Source: Acetobacter indonesiensis
GTDB lineage: Bacteria > Pseudomonadota > Alphaproteobacteria > Acetobacterales > Acetobacteraceae
NCBI RefSeq assembly: GCF_000963945.1
Contig: NZ_BAMW01000015.1
Coordinates: forward strand, 186,001-250,000
Direction: 5' to 3'
Length of the DNA: 64,000 bases
In this document: piece by piece, positions 9,840-17,897 of the stretch
Layout of the letters: every line of letters begins with the position of its first letter
Numbering within the stretch: position 1 is the stretch's first letter
Notes under the pieces: generated by a model
Told to the model about the DNA's origin: nothing
The model's database searches: none
The model's input: only the letters and a program-made list of their open reading frames with translations
Position numbers and translations under genes: made by a program

Positions 9840-11180
9840 ATGGATAATGCATTGCTTCTGCTTGGCGTTGCGGTGGTGTGCCTGGTACTCGGTGGTGTGA
9901 TCACGCGCCTGCTGCGTCCAGCCCAAAAAGAGAGTGCAGACAGTGACCTACTGGCGCGACTGTATGTGCTGATGGAGCGTGAAGCAGCGACCACGCGCTC
10001 AGAAACCGCCCATCAAAGAGGCAGTCTTGCCGAGATGGAGCGCAGTATGGTGGGGCGCATTGAGCAGATGCGCGCTGAAATGGCTGAACGGTTGGGCCAG
10101 ATTGCTGGCAGTATGGGGCGCGAGCAGGCTGAAGCCCGTGCAGCACAGGCCGAAGCCTTGCGCGAAATGGCGGAAACGTCGGCACGCCAGCTTGGGGCTA
10201 TCCGCACCGCAGTGACGGAACAACTGCATGAAGCGGTTGAACGCCAGATGCAGACCTCCTTCCAGCGTGTGCTTGAGCAGTTTAGCGCGATGCAGAAAGC
10301 AATGGGGGAAGTGCGGGCCATGACAGCCCAGATCAGCGACCTCAAGCGCCTGTTTAGTAACGTCAAAACCCGCGGTGGGTGGGGTGAGGCGCAACTGAAG
10401 GCCATTCTGGACGATGTGCTGCCTGAGGGCGCTTATCAGTCCAACGTGCGTCTGGGACCGGGGAATGACGTGGTGGAGTTTGCCATACGAATGCCTGTGC
10501 GGGCCGCAACGCCGCCTGTCTTGCCCGTGGATAGCAAATTTCCGACGGAAGCTTATGAGCGCCTGCTGAACGCAGCGGAAGATGGCGATGTCGCTGGCGA
10601 AAAAGTGGCCAGAAAGGCATTGGAAAATACTGTCAGGCTCGAAGCCCGAAAAATTGCTGCGAAATATATTCAGCCTCCCAAAACGGTTGAATTTGCCGTG
10701 CTGTATCTGCCAACGGATGGCCTGTATGCAGAAGCCGCCCGTATTCCCGGTCTGTTTGATGAAATCAGCCGTACCTGCCGTGTCATGATCATGGGGCCAG
10801 CCCTTATGCCCGCCATGTTGCGGACTGTGCATCTGGGTTACGTGACGCTGGCGCTGGAAGACCGTACCGAAACCATCGCCCGTCTGTTGGGTTCTACCCG
10901 ACAGGAGATGATCAAGATGGATGGTGTGCTTGAAAAGCTGTCACGCAATGCGCAGGCCATGTCCTCTTCCATTGAGGAAGCCCGTCGGCGTACGCGGGTT
11001 GTCAGCCGCCGTCTGAAAGAGCTTGATGGGCCAGAGGAAAGTCTGGCTGATCAGCCTCAGGTCGATCATGCTTCCCCCACGCAGCCTGACCGGCAGACAC
11101 CGTTTCAGGCCAACATGCCGCATTCTGAAATGGAATTTACTGGCATGACACACCAGAAGGCAGCATCAGAAGAGACATGA
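9840..11180 (+). CDS. rmuC: DNA recombination protein RmuC
   Basis: The 446-residue protein has an N-terminal membrane-type hydrophobic segment (residues 4-24) and a long Glu/Ala/Arg-rich coiled coil (about 40-180). The RmuC domain follows, with GGWGEAQLKAILDDVLPEG and VDSKFPTEAYERLL, and a divergent hydrophilic tail. RmuC limits inversions and recombination at short repeats and has a predicted nuclease-like fold. Its mechanism is poorly defined. The last codons overlap the next gene by 4 bp (ATGA), so it is translationally coupled to a response regulator, which is an unexpected partner. Confidence 0.92.
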   Translation: MDNALLLLGVAVVCLVLGGVITRLLRPAQKESADSDLLARLYVLMEREAATTRSETAHQRGSLAEMERSMVGRIEQMRAEMAERLGQIAGSMGREQAEARAAQAEALREMAETSARQLGAIRTAVTEQLHEAVERQMQTSFQRVLEQFSAMQKAMGEVRAMTAQISDLKRLFSNVKTRGGWGEAQLKAILDDVLPEGAYQSNVRLGPGNDVVEFAIRMPVRAATPPVLPVDSKFPTEAYERLLNAAEDGDVAGEKVARKALENTVRLEARKIAAKYIQPPKTVEFAVLYLPTDGLYAEAARIPGLFDEISRTCRVMIMGPALMPAMLRTVHLGYVTLALEDRTETIARLLGSTRQEMIKMDGVLEKLSRNAQAMSSSIEEARRRTRVVSRRLKELDGPEESLADQPQVDHASPTQPDRQTPFQANMPHSEMEFTGMTHQKAASEET

Positions 11181-11920
11181 CAGACGAAACAGCACTGGAA
11201 ACAGCACACGCTGGGCACGATACGGGGCATGATACTCTGCCACGCGGTGCCGTTCTTCTGATTGAAGATGACAGCACGATTGCAGAAGAAATCGTTGCCG
11301 AACTCAGCGGCCATGGTTTTGACGTCCAGCATCGCGCCACGGGCGATGCCGGGCTTGCGGCTGCGCTGGCGGGCGGGGTGGATGTGATGGTGGTTGACCG
11401 CCTTCTGCCCGGAATGGATGGGCTGACGGTTATTGAAACCATGCGCCAGCGGGGTATCCGCACACCCGTTCTGGTTCTTTCAGCTTTGTCAGCGGTTGAT
11501 GACCGTGTCACAGGGCTGAAAGCGGGTGGGGATGACTACCTCAGCAAGCCCTTTGCAATGGAAGAACTTCTGGCCCGTGTCGAAGCCCTGATGCGACGTC
11601 CGGACGATACCCGCAACACACGGCTGCGTGTCGGGCCGCTGGAGATGGACCTGATTGAGCGTCGGGTGTGGCGCGACGGGCGTGAAATAGAGTTGCTGCC
11701 GCGTGAGTTCCGGTTGCTGGAATATCTGATGCGCCGACCGGATCAGGTGCTGACGCGCTCCATGCTGCTGGAAGATGTGTGGCAGTATCGCTTCATTCCG
11801 CGCACCAATCTGGTGGATGTGCATATTGGCAAATTGCGCCGTAAGGTTGATGCCCCCGGTGAAGAGCCGCTGATCAGGAGCATTCGCGGTACCGGATTCC
11901 TGCTACGTGTTCCTGACTGA
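11177..11920 (+). CDS. OmpR/PhoB-family response regulator
   Basis: The 247-residue protein has a receiver domain (about 25-140) followed by an OmpR-type winged-helix DNA-binding domain (about 148-245, with LLPREFRLLEYLMRRPDQVL and IRSIRGTGFLLR). Acidic residues Asp31 and Asp32, the phosphoacceptor Asp74 (in VVDRLLPGMDG) and Lys124 (in LSKPF) are present. An extra hydrophilic segment of about 24 residues precedes the receiver. It overlaps rmuC by 4 bp and the kinase gene by 14 bp, so the pair is co-translated. The RND efflux operon starts about 1.5 kb further on and is the most likely target, by position only. Confidence 0.93.
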   Translation: MTDETALETAHAGHDTGHDTLPRGAVLLIEDDSTIAEEIVAELSGHGFDVQHRATGDAGLAAALAGGVDVMVVDRLLPGMDGLTVIETMRQRGIRTPVLVLSALSAVDDRVTGLKAGGDDYLSKPFAMEELLARVEALMRRPDDTRNTRLRVGPLEMDLIERRVWRDGREIELLPREFRLLEYLMRRPDQVLTRSMLLEDVWQYRFIPRTNLVDVHIGKLRRKVDAPGEEPLIRSIRGTGFLLRVPD

Positions 11921-13268
11921 ACTTTTCCGCACTGCCGCCTTTCGCCTGACACTGATGGCTGTTGCCGCCATGGCAGGCGTCATGGTGATGCAGTTTGCCT
12001 TGGTTTACACGCAGATGGAGGCGGTGGAATCTCACCGCTCGACCGAGTTGCTGCGGGGCGAAGCGCGGCTTCTGTCTGAAATGACCCCGGAGCATCTGGA
12101 ATACGTTATTCGTAAACGTGCGACGGATGATATGCGGCTGGTGATCAGCAGCGCCGGTTTGTTTGATTCTGGCCATGCCGTTATTACCGGGGACCTCCGA
12201 TCATGGCCCCGTGGCCTGAAGGCGGACGGTAAACCCCACAATATTGAAATCTACCCCGAAGAAGGGGCACCTTACCCTATGCGGTTGCTGGCCGTTACGC
12301 TGACGGACGGCAATATTCTGGTGTTGGGACGTAGCTTCCATTTGCTGGCAGAGCAGAAACTGATGTTGCGGCATGCTACCGTGTTGGCTGCGGTGCCCAC
12401 GCTTCTGTTCGCGTTGCTGTTGGGGATGGTGCTCAGCCATCGTGCTTTGTCGCGTGTGAAAGACATGCACGAAGCAATAGACCTGATCATGGCTGGCGAT
12501 ATTCATGAACGCTTGCCCGCCGGTAAGGAGCGGGATGATCTGGAGCGTCTGGCAGGAAGCGTGAATCGCATGCTTGATCGGCTGGAACGCCTGATGGACG
12601 GTATGCGTGAAGTCGGGAACGATATCGCCCATGATTTGCGCACACCGCTCTCTCGTGTTCGGGCCAAGCTAGAGCGGGCACTCTCAACCGGCAGCCAGCA
12701 AGAGGCTCTGGAGGGGGCTGTTGCCCGTGCGGTGGATGATCTCGACCAATGCCTTGCCATTATCACAGCACTTCTTCGTATAGCCGAAATTGAAAGCAGC
12801 CGCAGGCGGGCAGGCTTCGCCGTGCTTGATCTGGGAGAATTGGTTGCTGACGTTGTGGATCTATACGAACCCATTGCCGAAACAGAAGGCATCCATCTGC
12901 TGACCCAGCGTGGCCCATCGGCTGTTACGATTGACGGAGACCGACATCTGTTGATCGAACTGCTGGCCAATCTTGTTGATAATGCCATCAAATTCACGCC
13001 GGAGGGTGGTCAGGTCACTGTTGCCGTGTTGCGTCGTCCGGCGGGTGGGGCGGTGCTGACAGTGGCTGATACCGGTATTGGTATAGCGCGGGAGGAGCGT
13101 GAGGCTGTTCTGTCGCGTTTCTATCGGTCAGACAAAAGCAGGCACGTACCGGGTAACGGGCTGGGGCTTAGCCTGGTATCGGCAATAGCGCACCTGCATG
13201 AGGCATCCGTTGCGGTAGAGGAAGGACCTGACGGGCGCGGCACCTGTTTTCGCATTACATTTCAATGA
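11907..13268 (+). CDS. Membrane sensor histidine kinase
   Basis: The 453-residue kinase has a first membrane helix (about 11-31) and a periplasmic sensor of about 120 residues. A second helix follows (about 155-175, TVLAAVPTLLFALLLGMVL), then a HAMP linker, a dimerisation/phosphoacceptor helix with His242 in DIAHDLRTPLSR, and a catalytic domain with N box (ELLANLVDNAIKFTP), G1 (ADTGIGI) and G2 (GNGLGLSL). It should phosphorylate the partner regulator. The GTG at 11907 lies inside the end of the regulator gene, and I see no better start nearby that keeps the first helix complete. The signal sensed is unknown. An antimicrobial or envelope stress signal fits the neighbouring efflux operon. Confidence 0.92.
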   Translation: MFLTELFRTAAFRLTLMAVAAMAGVMVMQFALVYTQMEAVESHRSTELLRGEARLLSEMTPEHLEYVIRKRATDDMRLVISSAGLFDSGHAVITGDLRSWPRGLKADGKPHNIEIYPEEGAPYPMRLLAVTLTDGNILVLGRSFHLLAEQKLMLRHATVLAAVPTLLFALLLGMVLSHRALSRVKDMHEAIDLIMAGDIHERLPAGKERDDLERLAGSVNRMLDRLERLMDGMREVGNDIAHDLRTPLSRVRAKLERALSTGSQQEALEGAVARAVDDLDQCLAIITALLRIAEIESSRRRAGFAVLDLGELVADVVDLYEPIAETEGIHLLTQRGPSAVTIDGDRHLLIELLANLVDNAIKFTPEGGQVTVAVLRRPAGGAVLTVADTGIGIAREEREAVLSRFYRSDKSRHVPGNGLGLSLVSAIAHLHEASVAVEEGPDGRGTCFRITFQ

Positions 13269-13322
13269 CAAAGACGGATACTCTGTCTAATTAAAAGCAT
13301 TTTTATTGGCGTGTAAGGGGGA

Positions 13323-13339
13323 TATCTGTATCTCAGATA
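13323..13339. promoter_or_regulatory. Inverted repeat upstream of the RND operon (candidate operator)
   Basis: TATCTG-5 nt-CAGATA lies 60 bp before the RND permease start, in the 130-bp gap after the kinase gene. Position and symmetry make it a candidate site for the adjacent regulator or another repressor. OmpR-type regulators more often bind direct repeats, so this is tentative. Confidence 0.35.
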
Positions 13340-13398
13340 GATTATGACTGATTCATCTGGATGCACCCGTTTGTGCGTGGTTACCGGAGGTACTGCGC

Positions 13399-16300
13399 AT
13401 GAATGAGATTGTCGTTACGGCGCTCAAGAAGCCATATACGTTTGTGGTTCTTTCCATTCTCATTCTGGTGTTTGGCATCAGGGGAGTGTTCACGACACCC
13501 ACAGACGTTTTCCCCAGCATCAAAATTCCGGTTGTGGCGGTTGTCTGGACCTATACCGGCCTGATGCCGGAAGATATGTCGGGCCGTGTGGTCTATTATT
13601 ACGAACGTGCTTTGACGGCGACAGTTAATAATATCGAACACATTGAAAGTCAGTCTTACTACGGGCGCGGGATTGTAAAAATCTTCTTCCAGCCCGGAAC
13701 GGATACGGCAGTTGCACAGACGCAGATCACCTCCGTTTCGCAGACCGTGATCAAGCAGATGCCAACGGGTTCCACCCCCCCGTTGGTTCTGACCTACAAT
13801 GCGTCCTCAGTGCCGGTTATCACGTTGCAGGTGTCGTCTACGTCCATGACGGCATCCCAGATTTATGACATGTCCTCCAACCTGATCCGCCCGGCGCTGG
13901 TATCGGTTGCGGGGGCGGCTATTCCTAATCCATATGGCGGTCAGCCCGGTAACGTGATGGTTGATCTCGATCCCATCAAGTTGCTGGCGCACAAGATGTC
14001 TCCGGTCGATGTGTCAAAGGCTTTGAACAGTCAGAACATTGTGCTGCCAGCAGGTGACCAGCGGATCGGCACGTTTGACTGGATGGTGCAGACCAACGCT
14101 TCCCCCCGCACCCTTGATGAATTGAACATGCTGCCCATCAAACAGGTGGGCGGGGCGGTGGTGCGCCTGCAAGACGTTGCGTGGGTACATCAGGGTGGGC
14201 CACCGCAGACAAACCTTGTGTTGGTCAAAGGCCAGCAGGGCGTGCTGATTGTCGTGATGAAAAGCGGCGATGCCTCTACGTTGGATGTTGTGGCAGGCGT
14301 GAAAAAGCTGCTGCCCGGCATTACCCAGACCCTGCCGCCGGGGGTTAGCATCAAGGTGTTGAATGATGCCTCCACCTTCGTGAAGGAATCAGTGGAGGAC
14401 GTGCTGCGTGAAATGTTCACCGCAGCCTGTCTGACCGGCCTTGTGGTGCTGCTGTTCCTTGGTTCATGGCGGTCAACGGTTATTATCGCCACATCCATCC
14501 CGCTGGCTATGCTGTGCTCCATTATCGGGCTTGGCTGGGTTGGTCAGACCATTAACGTCATGACGCTTGGTGGTCTTGCGCTGGCCGTTGGTATTCTGGT
14601 GGATGACGCCACGGTGATGATCGAAAATATCGATGCTCACCTTGAGATGGATAAGGATCTGGAAACCGCGATTATTGATGCGGCCAACCAGATTGTTATC
14701 CCGACTTTTGTCTCCACGCTCTGCATTTGTATTGTGTGGATGCCGCTGTTCCAGTTGACCGGGGTTGCAGGCTGGCTGTTCATGCCCATGGCGGAAGCCA
14801 TTATTTTCGCCATGCTTGCCTCCTTCATTCTGTCCCGGACACTGGTGCCGACCATGGCGAAATACATGCTGGCCGCACAGGTTGCGGCGCATGCCCATGG
14901 GCCACAACAGCCGAAGACCATTTTTGGCCGGTTCCAGAAAGGGTTTGAGCGCCGGTTTGAGCAGTTCCGGCATGGATATCAGGATCTGCTGAAGCATCTT
15001 GTGTCCATCCGCACCACATTTGTGCCGGTGTTTGTGCTGTGCTCCATCGGGTCGCTGGGACTGCTGTTCTTCGTCGGGCAGGATTTTTTCCCAGAAATCA
15101 ACTCCGACACCATGGCCATTCATATGCGGGCACCGCTGGGCACCAAGCTGTCTGAATCGGGCAAAATTTCGCAGTTGGTGAACGATGAAATTGAACGCAC
15201 GCTGCCGGGGCAGGTTGAAAGCATTGTTGACAACTGTGGCTTGCCGTTCAGTCCGCTCAATCAGGCTTTTATCCCGACCCCAACCGTTGGCACGCAGGAT
15301 TGCGATCTGACAGTCTCGCTGAAAGATCCGAACTCACCCGTGGCGGATTACCGCAAGAAGCTGCGGCGTAACCTGAAAGAAAAGTTTCCCGGCACCCAGA
15401 TCTCCTTCCTGCCGGGTGACCTGACCGCTAAGATTCTGAACTTCGGCCTGCCGTCTCCTATCGATGTGCAGGTGGTTGGGCGTAATCTGGCGGACAACTT
15501 CCGCTTTGCAAACCGGCTGGCCGAACGGTTGCGGCATGTTACAGGCCTGACCGATATTTCCGTGCAGCAGCCCATGACCACGCCAACGCTGCGCGTTAAT
15601 GCGCGCAGAACCTACGCGCTGGGAACAGGGATTACGGAATCAGACGTCGCTAATAACGCATTGGTGTCTCTGTCTGGTAGTTCTCAGGTCGGGCAGGTTT
15701 ACTGGCTGGATACAAAAACGGGTGTGTCGCATCTGATTGATATCCAGACACCAGCAACCTTCCTGCAAACGCTTAACGATCTGGAAATTACCCCCATTGA
15801 TAAAGGGGATGGGAACCCATCCGGTCAGAACCCACAGATTCTGGGTGGTCTGAGCCATATTGAGCAGACTGGTACCCCCGGCGAGGTCGCGCACTATAAC
15901 ATCATGCCGGTGTTTGATATTTACGCATCGAACGAAGGCATTGACCTTGGTACGGTCTCCCGTGAAGTCAGCCGCATTGTGGATGAGTTGCGGGCCGATC
16001 TGCCCCGCGGCTCAACCATGGATGTGCGTGGGCAGGCTGTGACCATGAACAGTGCCTACGTGCAGTTGCTCGGTGGTCTCGCGATGTCCGTGCTGCTGGT
16101 TTACCTGCTGATTGTTGTTAATTTTCAGTCCTGGCTTGATCCGTTCATTATCATTACGGCTCTGCCCGGTGCATTGGCTGGTATTTCCTGGAGCCTGTTC
16201 CTGACGCACACAACATTGTCTGTGCCGGCGTTGACAGGGGCCATCATGTGCATGGGAACAGCAACGGCAAACGCCATCCTCGTGGTCTCCTTCGCGCGGG

Positions 16301-16569
16301 AGCGCTTGGAAGAGCATGGCGATGCCATACTGGCCGCCATTGAAGCCGGGTTTGAACGTATTCGCCCGGTGCTGATGACGGCCTCTGCCATGATTATCGG
16401 TATGTTGCCGATGTCCTTGAGTAATTCACAAAACGCACCGCTGGGTAAGGCCGTTATGGGCGGTCTGCTGGTGGCAACGGTGGCAACGCTGCTGTTCGTG
16501 CCCTGCGTGTTCGCAATGCTGCATAATCGGAAAAAGCCGGTTACGACTGAAGAGGGAGAAAGCGCATGA
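13399..16569 (+). CDS. RND efflux permease (HAE-type, lysine-less TM10)
   Basis: The 1056-residue inner-membrane pump has the duplicated RND layout of 12 helices and two large periplasmic loops. TM4 carries the proton-relay aspartates Asp402-Asp403 (GILVDDATVMIENI). In TM10 the usual KNAIL lysine is absent: the matching stretch is GTATANAILVVSF, with Ala957 where AcrB has Lys940. It is therefore from a separate clade of COG0841 permeases, and substrates cannot be inferred by analogy with AcrB. The next two genes overlap by 4 bp each (ATGA) and encode the adaptor and outer-membrane channel, completing a tripartite pump. CCGGAGG is the ribosome binding site. Confidence 0.93.
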   Translation: MNEIVVTALKKPYTFVVLSILILVFGIRGVFTTPTDVFPSIKIPVVAVVWTYTGLMPEDMSGRVVYYYERALTATVNNIEHIESQSYYGRGIVKIFFQPGTDTAVAQTQITSVSQTVIKQMPTGSTPPLVLTYNASSVPVITLQVSSTSMTASQIYDMSSNLIRPALVSVAGAAIPNPYGGQPGNVMVDLDPIKLLAHKMSPVDVSKALNSQNIVLPAGDQRIGTFDWMVQTNASPRTLDELNMLPIKQVGGAVVRLQDVAWVHQGGPPQTNLVLVKGQQGVLIVVMKSGDASTLDVVAGVKKLLPGITQTLPPGVSIKVLNDASTFVKESVEDVLREMFTAACLTGLVVLLFLGSWRSTVIIATSIPLAMLCSIIGLGWVGQTINVMTLGGLALAVGILVDDATVMIENIDAHLEMDKDLETAIIDAANQIVIPTFVSTLCICIVWMPLFQLTGVAGWLFMPMAEAIIFAMLASFILSRTLVPTMAKYMLAAQVAAHAHGPQQPKTIFGRFQKGFERRFEQFRHGYQDLLKHLVSIRTTFVPVFVLCSIGSLGLLFFVGQDFFPEINSDTMAIHMRAPLGTKLSESGKISQLVNDEIERTLPGQVESIVDNCGLPFSPLNQAFIPTPTVGTQDCDLTVSLKDPNSPVADYRKKLRRNLKEKFPGTQISFLPGDLTAKILNFGLPSPIDVQVVGRNLADNFRFANRLAERLRHVTGLTDISVQQPMTTPTLRVNARRTYALGTGITESDVANNALVSLSGSSQVGQVYWLDTKTGVSHLIDIQTPATFLQTLNDLEITPIDKGDGNPSGQNPQILGGLSHIEQTGTPGEVAHYNIMPVFDIYASNEGIDLGTVSREVSRIVDELRADLPRGSTMDVRGQAVTMNSAYVQLLGGLAMSVLLVYLLIVVNFQSWLDPFIIITALPGALAGISWSLFLTHTTLSVPALTGAIMCMGTATANAILVVSFARERLEEHGDAILAAIEAGFERIRPVLMTASAMIIGMLPMSLSNSQNAPLGKAVMGGLLVATVATLLFVPCVFAMLHNRKKPVTTEEGESA

Positions 16570-17897
16570 GCGCGCAGAACGAAGGCGGTCATGATCACAC
16601 TGAGCGTCATGACAGCCAGAACGTGCCTTCCTCATCCCGTCGCAAGCTGGGGATTGCTGTTGTGGGTGGGGTTGCCGTTATCCTTGCGGTTGTGGGGATT
16701 GTGGAGCGTCATTCGCACTACATGAACCTGGCACAGGAAACCGCGAAGGATGCGATTCCTGCGGTTCAGGTCATTTACCCGCAACCGGGCCCGACCGAAC
16801 GCAAGCTTTCGCTGCCTGCCAACATTGCCGCCTGGTATCAGGCCCCTATTTACGCGCAGGTCTCTGGCTACGTGAAAATGTGGTACAAAGACTTTGGGGC
16901 CGTCGTCAAAACGGGCGATGTTCTGGCTGAAATTGATACGCCGGGACTGGATGCGCAGTATGCCGCGGCCAAAGCCAATCTGAACGTGGCGCAGGCGCGT
17001 TATAAACTGGCACAGATTACCGCCAAACGCTGGAAGGCGCTGCAAGGCACACAGGCTGTGTCGCAGCAGGAGGTCGATGTTCAGGCTGCAAACGCCGAGG
17101 CGCAGAAAGCGCAGGTGGAAGCGGCCGAGCATGATGTTGAGCGGTTTGCTGCCCTTGAAGGCTTCAAGAAAATTGTCGCACCGTTTGATGGGGTGGTGAC
17201 ATCCCGTTTTGCAGACGTAGGCGACTATGTGAACGCAGGCCGCGGCGACGTTGATGCCCACGGCAATGCGACGGAACTGTTCAGCGTAGCTGACGTACAC
17301 GCCATGCGTGTGTTCGTGGCCGTGCCGCAGGATTATGCGGATATCATTTCGCCCCGTCTGGAGGCTGATCTCAGCATCCCGCAATATCCGGACCGCACGT
17401 TCAAGGCCAAGTTTCTGGCTACTGCAACCGCATTCAATGCGTCCACGCGAACAGTGACAACGGAACTGACGCTCGACAATAAATCGGGTGAACTTTGGCC
17501 GAATTCGTATGCCACTGCGCATTTCCGGGCTCCGGGTGATCCGGATATGCTTATTCTGCCAGAAGGCGCGCTGGTTTTCCGTGCGGAGGGCACACAGGTC
17601 GCACTGGTGGATGACACCAACCATGTGCATCTGGTGAACGTGACGGTGGGGACCAATCTGGGCACAACACTCCAGATTTTGCGTGGTGTGAAGAAAACTG
17701 ACCGGGTGATTAACAACCCATCCGCCGGGCTGCTGGACGGGCAGGAAGTTCGTATTGTGAAGGGTACACCGGGTTACAATGTCCCGCCCAAAAAGCCTGC
17801 ATCCAAGCCAGAAGCACAGGACGACGCCAGCAAGAACGACACGCGCGCCATGCCGGAAGATGATCGCCCGGGCCCAGAGGCCGGAGGGCGTCAATGA
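16566..17897 (+). CDS. RND efflux periplasmic adaptor (membrane fusion protein)
   Basis: The 443-residue adaptor has a single N-terminal membrane anchor (about 27-44) and no lipobox. A barrel-sandwich half-motif (SGYVKMWYKDFGAVVKTGD) is followed by an alpha-hairpin rich in Ala/Gln/Lys (about 125-195), the second half-motif (IVAPFDGVVTSRFADVGDYV) and beta-barrel domains. The C-terminal tail of about 40 residues is Pro/Lys/Asp-rich and probably disordered. It links the permease upstream (4-bp overlap) to the outer-membrane protein downstream (4-bp overlap). Confidence 0.93.
   Translation: MSAQNEGGHDHTERHDSQNVPSSSRRKLGIAVVGGVAVILAVVGIVERHSHYMNLAQETAKDAIPAVQVIYPQPGPTERKLSLPANIAAWYQAPIYAQVSGYVKMWYKDFGAVVKTGDVLAEIDTPGLDAQYAAAKANLNVAQARYKLAQITAKRWKALQGTQAVSQQEVDVQAANAEAQKAQVEAAEHDVERFAALEGFKKIVAPFDGVVTSRFADVGDYVNAGRGDVDAHGNATELFSVADVHAMRVFVAVPQDYADIISPRLEADLSIPQYPDRTFKAKFLATATAFNASTRTVTTELTLDNKSGELWPNSYATAHFRAPGDPDMLILPEGALVFRAEGTQVALVDDTNHVHLVNVTVGTNLGTTLQILRGVKKTDRVINNPSAGLLDGQEVRIVKGTPGYNVPPKKPASKPEAQDDASKNDTRAMPEDDRPGPEAGGRQ

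Noticed and set aside
16632-17894. 420-codon open frame antisense to the RND adaptor
   Set aside because: It mirrors the adaptor gene, has no ribosome binding site and no family features.
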